Below, piece after piece: positions 55,940 through 64,000 of a DNA stretch of 64,000 nucleotides. Position 1 is the first letter of the stretch, and every line of letters starts with the position of its first letter. The position numbers were made by a program, and so were the translations under genes. The notes beneath the pieces are model-generated. The model was given only the letters and a program-made list of their open reading frames with translations. It had not been told where the DNA came from and did no database searches. The stretch is from Eucommia ulmoides. Taxonomy: Eukaryota; Streptophyta; Magnoliopsida; Garryales; Eucommiaceae. The DNA lies in NCBI GenBank assembly GCA_016647705.1, contig CM028338.1:36895176-36959175 (forward strand), given 5' to 3'.

Positions 55940-58714
55940 TGACACACCCCACCCCGAACACCCGTCATGTGGGGCCGGCGTGACATAGACATAACACTGC
56001 CCAACTGACTAGCCAACCTCAATACGTCTATAACAAAATTGTAAATCTATACAACACAAATAATAGTCCCACCTGATAGGGATACAACGTTCCGAATATA
56101 AATACAATCAAACAAATCCCCTGAACCTCACTTAAATTTCATTTATGATATCTCGTCTCCAAAATTTGTCTCAAATAACTCATTTGCGTGACCCGCATAA
56201 CTCTATCTAGTGCCAGTAGGGGACCGACCGACTCCTAACTATTTTACCTGCGAGTGTACTGCTTGCTTAGTGAAAATATTTTTAAAATAATAATTCATTC
56301 TATAACATCTAAATGGATCAAGCGTGAGTATAGAAACAACACGTAACTAGTAAAATTCTCCATAATATAAGCGGTGAAAATAAAGTAATAAATATAAGTT
56401 CCATTCCAACCCATCTAGTAAAATAATACTAATCACCATAATAAATAATAAAACACCCAATATAAGTAAAACATCACATCTCAAACACACATCTCAAACC
56501 ATCACTCCACCACAACACAGACTGGCTAGCCATAGTGATTGTTTTAACCTCACGATTGGGAGTTGCAACGGTACCGTAACATCCGTAGAAATGCCTTCCT
56601 ACGAAATATCTACACCTCTTTTGGGGAAAACTATAATCCACACCCCTTACGAGGAGAACTATCCACATCCCATGGGAAGAATCCACACCCCTTACGGGGA
56701 GAAATAAAATCCATATCCCTTTTGGGGAGAACAATTATGGCATCGTCAAAATCATCTGTATAGTTAAAAATCCACATCCTTTATAGGAAGAAATATATTT
56801 TCACTCCATATCGTAAAAAATCCACACTCCTTATGGGGATAATATAAGCCACACCCCTTTCGGGGAGAATTTCCAAAATCACGTTTTTCACTCTCCTTTT
56901 TAAAAGTACCACCAATATCAGTAAAACCCATTTTCCACTTTTGTACCACCGATTTTAATAAAAACCATTTCCCCCACCTTAGTTTTTAGAAAACCAAACA
57001 TTCTTAAAAAACAAGTTACTTTCCACTATCTTTTAGAAACCAATACAATACCCTGAAAATTCATTTTACCAACTTACCCAAATACCTACTTGATCTATAT
57101 AATTTATAAAATTGTACAGTTTAAGTAAACCAATATTTCATCATATATATATAGTTTGGTAAGAAGACAATACACTCACCTCGTTATCCGCTCTCCAAAA
57201 CCTTCACTGATCACACTCTATTGGGACACCGGTGCCTGCGAGCCTAATAGTGACAGAGCCTAAATTAATATCTTATCTAAAACATCCAAATCATGCAATA
57301 CAGACCCTATATTTCGAATCATTACTATTTTATGTACCACGTAATTAAAATTAATTAATCATTACGTAATTATTACGATTTTAGGATTTGTAACGCTAAA
57401 TAAAATTTAATTTAACGAAAATTAATAATCGATTGAAATTTCACCTGTTTCTGAATCATTTGGCGACCACGAGATGGGTTTTTGATTTTCAGTAGGGTGG
57501 TTTGTGTAATTCCCTTTTTTTTCCCCTTCTTCTTCCCCCTTTTTTTTTTTTTTTTTTTTTCTCTTTCTTTCCCGTTTCTATTTTCTTGTTTGCACTCCCA
57601 GTCGACGTCTCTCTCCTTCTCCTCCCAACTCCGACAATCTTACACACACACACCTCTCCAAACGACAACACCATCGGCTGAACAATACAAGCACACACAG
57701 GTACACATGACGACATACACCCACTCCGGATAAGCAGAACACACACACGCCCGCTCCAAACACTGCCGGCAACACAAACACATACATGCACCGGCATCGG
57801 ACAACGAGCAGCAACACACACGGCCCAAACACAACACATACACACGGCAGCGCCACACCACCCGATCACCATCCCTGCCGATGACCCACACCGAAACACA
57901 CCCACACACATACGCTGTAACAGAACAGAGCTCACACACACGCCAAGCCACATACACTGATCACACACCCACACACCCACACATTCAAGGGATCACCACC
58001 GGAGCAGCAACCACTGCCAGAGAAACACACCCACACACATATGAAATCGCCAACTAATGGAGGAACACACGCACATAACCGTTGATGAACAGCAACGCGC
58101 ATACATATTCGTACAATTGAACACCCACGCACACTTAGAACATGCAAACACATACAAATCAGACCGAACGGACAGCCACTACCCACGCCGGACTGTACCC
58201 CACCGCCGGCGAACCTTTCTCTCTCTCTCTCTCTCTTCGCTTTTTCTCTCTTCCTTCTCTATTTTGCGTTTCTTGTTTTGAGAGTTTTTGTGATCATTAC
58301 ATGCATGAACAATATTTATATGCATGTAACTAGTGGTCTAGGCATTGAGCTCCTCCTTCCACGTCGCTGCTCCTCTCTCTCCTTCCGGCCGGCTGCTCAC
58401 GATCACACACACACATATATATAAATAAACTTTTGTGAAATTATTCTTTTCTCCCCCTAACTTCTTAAAATCTTCATTTTAGTTAGAGTCCACTTTTAAG
58501 ATTTTTCTTAATTTGCAATTGCACCCCTAAATTTTTTAATTAAAAGTTAAATGTCAATTTACCTCCCAAAGTTTGGATTTAATGTTTTCTAAATTTGCAA
58601 ATTGACCCCTAGATTTTTAATTTGAATTTTTATTGACCCAATTTTTCCCCAAATTTTCCCAGTTACTCTAAAATGCAACTAAAATGACGTACATGCTACG
58701 ATTGAGGTCTTACA
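55940..58714 (+). mobile_element. Probable solo LTR of another Gypsy family, 2775 bp
   Basis: Starts TGACACACCCCACCCCGAAC, ends GAGGTCTTACA, and is flanked by a perfect GCAAC (55935-55939 and 58715-58719). The ends resemble the long LTRs of plant chromoviruses of the Del/Tekay group. No internal LTR repeat or coding region was found, so solo LTR is the best reading. CA-rich sequence at 57640-58180 gives several overlapping cysteine/valine-rich frames that are not genes. A T-run at 57538-57560 and a CT-run near 58218-58236 are simple repeats. Confidence 0.78.
56605..56870. repeat. Minisatellite of palindromic units in the solo LTR
   Basis: CACACCCCTTACGGGGAGAA and close variants recur about eight times with spacing of about 18-50 bp. 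Each core (CCCC-TTAC/TTTC-GGGG) is itself a small inverted repeat. Confidence 0.85.
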
Positions 58715-59024
58715 GCAACTTTTATTAAGCAAGTTTAAAAGCTACAAATCCTGGTCAAAACCCATGAACAAAGGGGTAACCAGAAGGATATAGAAAAGGG
58801 AGAAGAGTTCAGCCCTCTAGAATACCGCTAAGTTTTGTGATGAACTCAACACCTAAGGAATGAGTATAGGGTCAGGACCATCTTCATAAAATTTACAAGA
58901 ATTGTCATAGAAAGAATGATCAGTCTATCATCTCTTTAAAACCAATTTTATATTCATAACTTATTCAATAAATAAACAAGTTGTGAAGGGGGGAAAAGAG
59001 AGAGAAAAACATAACAAATATGGG

Positions 59025-59540
59025 TCTGAGGATGCCTCTCCAACTACGAATTCCCCGGGTTACAAGATGTCTCCCCGACGGTCAAAGATAGGTTTGAGGA
59101 TGCTTCCCTAACTACGAATTTCCCAAATTAGATGATGTTTCCCTGGTGGAAAAAGACAGGCTTGAGGATGCCTTCTTGCTTACAAATTCTCCGGGTCAAA
59201 CAATGCCTCCCTGGTGGAAAAATATGGGTAAAATGATGCCTCCCCAGCAGTAAGAGACATGTATGAGGATGCCTCCCTTCTTACAAATCCTCCAGGTAAA
59301 GAGAATGCCTACCTAGTAGAAAACAACAAATTTGATGATGCCTCCCTATTTATAAATTCTCCGGGTTAGAGGACGCCTTCCCATTACAAATGCCAAAACA
59401 AAAAACTGGTCAGAGAATGCCTCCCTACTTACAATTCTCCGGGGAAGAGGATACCTTCCTGGTAGACAAAACAAGGATCAGATGATGCCTCCCTACTACA
59501 AATGCCAAAGCAAAAAACTGGTCAAATGATACCTCCTACA
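59025..59540. repeat. Minisatellite A in the 3' part of element H
   Basis: GATGCCTCCCTACTTACAAA followed by TTCTCCGGGT recurs with variations, alternating with GATGCCTCCCTGGTGGAAAA; the full period is about 70 bp, about seven copies. Confidence 0.85.
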
Positions 59541-59574
59541 CTTGCCAAAGCAAAAAGAAGGGTCAAGACTGAAA

Positions 59575-59795
59575 TCACCCAGTAAGGTGATAAAAATCAT
59601 CAAAAGTGAAGACGAAGTGATAAAAATCACCAAGTGTAAAGTGTAAAATGAACTGTTGAGATCAGTTCCCCCAAGAAACACTTAGTGATAAAAATCACCA
59701 AGCATAAAGTATAAAACAAACTGCAGAGATTCATTCGTCAAAGAAACAATCAGTGATAAAAATCACCAAGTGTAAAGTGTAAAATGAACTGCAGG
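59575..59795. repeat. Minisatellite B in the 3' part of element H, interrupted by a hAT element
   Basis: AGTGATAAAAATCACCAAG with AAAATGAACTG recurs about every 63-68 bp at about 59627, 59691 and 59752. One more full unit and a partial follow at 61860-61970 beyond the hAT insertion. Confidence 0.85.
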
Positions 59796-61841
59796 TAGGG
59801 GTGGGCAGCGGGCGGGTTGGGGCAGTTTGGGCCAAAACCATGGACCAAACCAATACTATGCGGGTTGAGTTAGTTTGAACCATAGACCGCCCAATAATGT
59901 GCGGGTTAGGGCGAGTTGAAGTGCATGAGTTGACTAATTTAAACCATGTGCTATCCAATAATGTGCGAGTTGGGTTTTATTTTGGGTTGGATTAATGAGA
60001 ACTATGGATTGCCCAAATCTTTTCGGGTTGAACCTTGAAATATAATAAATATTGCTAAAAAGAAAATTCGTTGCATTACTAAAACTAGTAGAAAAAATTA
60101 GCACAAAAGTAACACAAAAACAAGAAAAAAAAACAAAAAAAAAACTACAATGTAATTTGCAAAACATCACATACAAAAAAAATTACAAACATAAATAATA
60201 AAGTCTAAACCTTCAAATTTAGTAAATACTATGGATGGGCAGTGGATGGGTTGGGACGGTTTGGGGTAAAACCGTAGACGAAACCAATACTATGCGGGTT
60301 TGGTGATAGGTGTAATTTACCTATCTATTTTCAAACCGAACTTATTAGTTTTCGAGTATTTTTATAGTGTTTTAATACGTTTTTATTCTTTTTGTTATAA
60401 ATCAAGTGTTTGGGATAAAAAGGGATGAAAACAGATCATAAATTATCTAATCGGATCAAGAGCGGTAGAAGAACGATGGAAAAAGAGCAAAGAGGCTGAA
60501 TTTCAGAACCTGCAGCCCACCACTGCGGCGGTCAAAATACAGAGAAGGGCCTAAACTCTCTGCAAATCCACCGTCGCAGCGGTGAGATCCACTACCGCAG
60601 CGATGAAACAACAAAAACTCTCTGCTTCCACCGCTGCATCCACGGCCGTAGCGGTGATACTGCCGACATACCCACCACCGCAGCAGTGACCTCTGCAGTT
60701 GTAAAGTGCAATTTTAGATATTTTTAGATATTTTGTTCCCTTTATCTTCCTCCCTCATCTCCATTTCGGCCATAAGAAGTTCTCATATACACTTAGAATA
60801 GATTAGAGAGAGTTTTGGGGAGTGCTCAACCAAATCCAAAGGAGAAGAACACAAAGCGAAGAAGGAGAAACAATCTCGGAGCGATTTTAGTGGCGCATCT
60901 TCAAAACATGGCTAAGTTCCTTCGTTTCTTTCTTTATTTTCTTAACTTTTGTAGTTGGTTTGAGCATGCTTAGCTCGTTTATTGTTGTATAAATGGTTAT
61001 GGCCATGAGCTAAACTTGGATTATTTATGGAATTAATATAGTTTATGAAAATATCATTTGTTTGAGTTGTGTTTTTTTAACGGTTGTTCTTCACTAATTC
61101 GATTGTGTTTATCGGTTTGTCATGTTTATATGCTTGTTTAGATATATTGAGAAATTGGGGTTCGACACTCGAGAGAGGTAACCCCAAATTTGGATTAGGG
61201 TTAAACACAACGCGACGATCTAATGACCAGGGAGGGTGTTAGAAAGTGTGCAATACATGACGTTGAGGCAAGACTCATGTGACTATGTGTTCTAAAAAAT
61301 GCTAGAGAGGGACTTCGAAGTTAACGCGAAATCACATATTCATTCACTTGTCACTCAGGAGAGAGAGTGAATGAGTTTATGATACAGAGATTGTTGGATA
61401 GGTCAAATACCGTTATTGATAACTAAATGAAACTAAACACATTTTTTGTAAATGAAGTTAATCCCTAGATAATCTATTCCCCTAAACATCTCAAAATAGT
61501 AGTATAGTATAATTAGTTTAAGTAGTTAATTAGATTAGTATTTATTAATTATAAATCAATTTTTGCCGACTAAATAAAGTTAGGTTATGACAATTGCGGT
61601 ACTCGATAATAATCTCAACCAATTCCTGTGGATACGACAACCCTTACTCTTCCCATTATACTAAAACTTGACCCGTACACTTATAGTGAAAGTAGCGACG
61701 TATCTACTCGCTACCATTTGGCTAGTTTGAATCGTAGACCATCCAATAATGTACAGATTAGTACGGGCGGTTTGAGTTTCGGTACGGGTGTTGCGGTTTG
61801 GGAGGGTTTAGCAAGTTGACCCAACCCGTTGCATACCCTTA
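59796..61841. mobile_element. hAT-like non-autonomous transposon, containing a solo LTR
   Basis: The left end TAGGGGTGGGCAGCGGGCGG and the complement of the right end (TAAGGGTATGCAACGGGTTG) are imperfect terminal inverted repeats. Flanks are ACTGCAGG (59788-59795) and ACTGCATG (61842-61849), an 8-bp duplication with one mismatch as expected for hAT. Without the solo LTR it is about 630 bp. A second left-end-like sequence (TATGGATGGGCAGTGGATGG) starts at about 60230, so two copies may be joined. No transposase is present; the small minus-strand frames are not genes. Confidence 0.75.
60304..61716 (+). mobile_element. Solo LTR of the Athila-related non-autonomous Gypsy family
   Basis: 1413 bp, TGATAGGTGTAATTTACC to ACTCGCTACCA, with perfect TTTGG duplications (60299-60303 and 61717-61721). 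It is the same family as the LTRs at 25613-26898 and 31787-33140, here on the plus strand. GC-rich palindromes (CCACTGCGGCGG, CCGTAGCGGTG and others) at 60520-60710 lie upstream of a T-rich TATA region. Confidence 0.92.
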
Positions 61842-62032
61842 ACTGCATGGGTCAGTTCGTCAAAGAAACATGCAGTAATAAAAATCGTCAAGTGTAGAGT
61901 ATAAAATGAACTGTAGAGCTCAATTCGTCAAAGAAATACTCTGTGATAAAAAATCACTAACTGTAAGTGTAAGAAGAGAAGATGACCTTTCATTTCACTT
62001 CTTCGAATCAACACTCAGGTCAAGAGGGAAAA

Positions 62033-62712
62033 TGATGCGGAAGAAATTCTCGCTTTTATATTCAGTTTTCTAAAAGAAGCTTGATAAATAAATTTGGTTA
62101 ATATTTTAGGCCCAAGAATGGAAAATATCTGGCTGATAAAACCAAGCTAGGAAAAGGCACATAATGAGCGGTCTAATGCATAGGTATACAGAAGCCTATC
62201 ACGATCAGCCTACAGGTCATCCTAGGTATGCACAATAAAGAAGTCCAATGCTCAGAAATAGACGAGTTGGGGACATTGATCAAAACTAGTGATCCATGCA
62301 TGGATCCATGAAGTGGGAAACCAAATAATGTAATTTTTTCAAAGATACACCCCCAACTAAATAGCAACAAAGTGAGAGAAGACTAAGTCATTAAAGATCA
62401 ATTTAACCCACTAACCTATGATTCCACCTAGATATGAGGAAGTAAGCCATTATCAGATTGTGGGAGAAGACTAAGTCATCAAAGACTAGGTCATCCATAC
62501 CAAACGGCCGCAATCCACGAAATTTATAAATAAGGGAAGATATCACATTAATGATTACATTTGGTCTTTTTCCTAATACCCTAAAGCAGATTGACTTATT
62601 CTCACGCCAGATGTTCTTTGGCCGACACCACACTGGTGTCCCCTTTAAGTTAATCGATTTTGCAGATTGGTGAAGATTTTTGTCAACGTGATAGAGATTT
62701 TTGGTAACATCA
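62033..62712 (+). repeat. 3' LTR of element H
   Basis: TGATGCGGAAGAAATT to GGTAACATCA, preceded by a purine run at 62021-62032 and followed by the duplicated ATGAC. Similar to 53552-54228 over its whole length. Confidence 0.88.
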
Positions 62713-62717
62713 ATGAC

Positions 62718-63454
62718 AAATCAAAACATTAAGATACAAATACGACTAGAATACGATAATATATTATTATTTTAAATTTTTATTATTACTCATATAATTT
62801 TTAATACTAACTGATGTAGTCGAAAAATGGAAACATAGTAAATTTATAAGTTTGCCCTTAACTACCTTTGTCCTTCTACCTTCAGTCCTGCACAAATCCT
62901 TATCACAGGAGGGGTGATCAGGTGAAGGTCTTCTGACATAAGAGTAAGTATACGGTCAAGAGAAAATACAAAGTTGAATGTATTTATTGAATGTTGTGTG
63001 ATCTTGTGTGGTATCACATTTCACATACTTGATCCTATATCTTACCTGAGTATTTATATGGGAGTGCCTTGTCACCAAATTAGTTATGGCATTGTGATTT
63101 CTCTTTCATTTGCACAACCTCCACCCTAGACGAATATTCATCCTTTGATAATTAACGCCGTAATTCAATTATACCTGTAGACTCGACATTCGTTGTGGAT
63201 GGATCCCGGGCTTCTCCAAAGGCGTCGCTCTTCCATTAAGGGTTTGGCCAACTAATGGTGATGGGTCTGGGTCTCGAATGGGCACAACCGAGGACTTTTC
63301 CAATAGGTCCTCTAGGCTTTCGTGGTGGGCGGCCTAGCATCAAATTCACTACCATCACTAACAAATTTCACAAATCAATTACTACATAAAAATAATAAAT
63401 ACAAAAATGGATAAAACATACAAAAATGCTTGAAAATAAAAATTATAAAAAAAA
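62718..63454. other. Unassigned sequence between element H and a Gypsy RT fragment
   Basis: Mixed composition with a TATA-like ATTTATATGGGAGTGCC at about 63050, which could be the middle of an old LTR. No defined ends, repeat partner or ORF found. Confidence 0.35.
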
Positions 63455-64000
63455 AGAAAAGAACGACGTTCATTACACCAAGAGGTACGTACTGCTATAT
63501 TGTAATGCCTTATAGTCTAAGAAATGCAGGAGCTACCTATCAAAGATTGGTAAACCGAATGTTACAAAAGAAAATTGGGCAAACAATGGAGGTATACATC
63601 GATGACATGTTGGTTAAAAGCACTACAAGAGGTCACCATCTGACTCATCTGGAGAAAGCGTTGGCTATCCTAAAGAAGTTCAACATAAAGCTCAACCTGA
63701 GAAATGTGTCTTCAGAGTCACATCAAGAAAGTTCCTTGGTTTAGTAGTAAACCAAAAAAGCATAACAGTAGATTCCAAACAAATAGAAGCAATCTGGAGC
63801 ACGAAGTCACTAACTATTGTGAGAGAAGTGTAAGTGCTCACAAGAAGATTGGCAGCCCTAAACAGGTTTATCTCCTAGTTTACAGACAGGTGTGCCCCCT
63901 TCTTCAAGATTTTGAAAGGTAGCACGATTTTTTAATGGAATAAAGATCGTGAAGAAGCACTGCAATCCATAAAGAATTACCTTGACTCAGTGGAAACACT
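63455..64000 (+). pseudogene. pol: Tat-type Ty3/Gypsy reverse transcriptase fragment
   Basis: The first frame gives TTFITPRGTYCYIVMPYSLR, NAGATYQRLVNRMLQKKIG and the catalytic YIDDMLVKS (about 63595-63620), typical of the Tat clade. After about 63695 the family sequence continues in another frame (RVTSRKFLGLVVNQKSITVD, then RRLAALNRF), with stops near 63829 and 63877, into the start of the RNase H side (WNKDREEALQSIKNYL). It begins abruptly at about 63455 without the RT fingers and runs off the right edge. The ORF beginning at 63430 includes unrelated lysine codons before the join. Inactive. Confidence 0.85.

Larger units (their letters stand above)
53552..62712 (+). mobile_element. Non-autonomous LTR retrotransposon H (Gypsy, Tat-like features)
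   Basis: LTRs of 677 and 680 bp (53552-54228, 62033-62712) in direct orientation, flanked by a perfect ATGAC (53547-53551 and 62713-62717). The primer site follows the 5' LTR, and a purine run (AAGAGGGAAAA) precedes the 3' LTR. Without insertions the element is about 4.3 kb. No gag or pol domain is visible, so it is a LARD-like dependent element. The 3' internal region contains tandem repeats, as in many Tat/Ogre-clade elements; the primer site is also of a Tat-like kind. The clade assignment is inference. Confidence 0.82.

Noticed and set aside
57489-57980. Overlapping cysteine/valine-rich reading frames on the minus strand
   Set aside because: They are translations of a CA-rich tract inside a long LTR. 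Several frames are open at once, and none has a motif or start context.
59025-59795. Regularly spaced repeats resembling a CRISPR array
   Set aside because: Units are diverged, spacers are also repeated, and the context is a plant LTR element. These are minisatellites.

Overview
This window is intergenic DNA from a large, repeat-rich flowering-plant nucleus. Nearly everything traceable is a plant transposable element: Ty1/Copia, Athila-type Ty3/Gypsy and non-autonomous relatives, a second Gypsy group, CACTA, hAT, a MULE-like element, and foldback/MITE-like sequences. I see no intact host gene, no rRNA, no tRNA gene and nothing prokaryotic. The species cannot be named from this sequence alone.

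Positions 1-45271 are one nested structure. The outer element is a minus-strand Copia whose 5' LTR is 42975-45271. Its gag, protease and integrase run leftward from there. Its reverse transcriptase is split at 39461/8731 by an Athila element (8732-39460, plus strand, 5-bp duplication ACATG). That Athila is split inside its own reverse transcriptase by a minus-strand non-autonomous Gypsy complex (13892-33140, duplication ATCGT). The complex has three LTRs around two internal regions. Its first LTR holds another member of the same family (14593-21635, CTAAA/CTACA). One LTR of that member holds a foldback element of about 1.8 kb (about 15770-17590). Its second internal region holds a solo LTR of the outer Copia family (28712-30900, GTGAT/GTAAT). 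The Copia LTR at 1561-7070 has a polypurine tract on one side and a primer-binding site plus gag on the other, so two Copia units share it; a 3.1-kb CACTA element (2312-5456, duplication ACC) sits in it.

From 45272 to about 53550 lies AT-rich DNA with fewer recognisable repeats. A MULE-like deletion derivative (about 46030-50180) carries two convergent, spliced, truncated genes. Its introns are full of a short motif, TTGAATGTAACAT. MITE-like sequences and a short stretch with three ACGTGTC (ABRE-type) motifs follow.

From 53552 to 62712 is a complete LTR element without recognisable coding capacity (duplication ATGAC). It contains a 2.8-kb probable solo LTR of another Gypsy family (55940-58714, GCAAC) and a hAT-like element (59796-61841). 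The hAT element itself contains a solo LTR of the Athila-related non-autonomous family (60304-61716, TTTGG). The window ends in a broken Tat-type Gypsy reverse transcriptase (about 63455-64000).

The autonomous Athila (gag, protease, RT, RNase H, integrase and a third ORF) and the non-autonomous copies share 3' noncoding sequence, a tRNA-Asp-type primer-binding site and LTR stretches. The most unusual signals are three independent shared-LTR tandem elements, a conserved gag-derived ORF in the non-autonomous family, GCTGCAGC palindromes upstream of LTR TATA boxes, and the strand-biased motif array in the MULE-like element.
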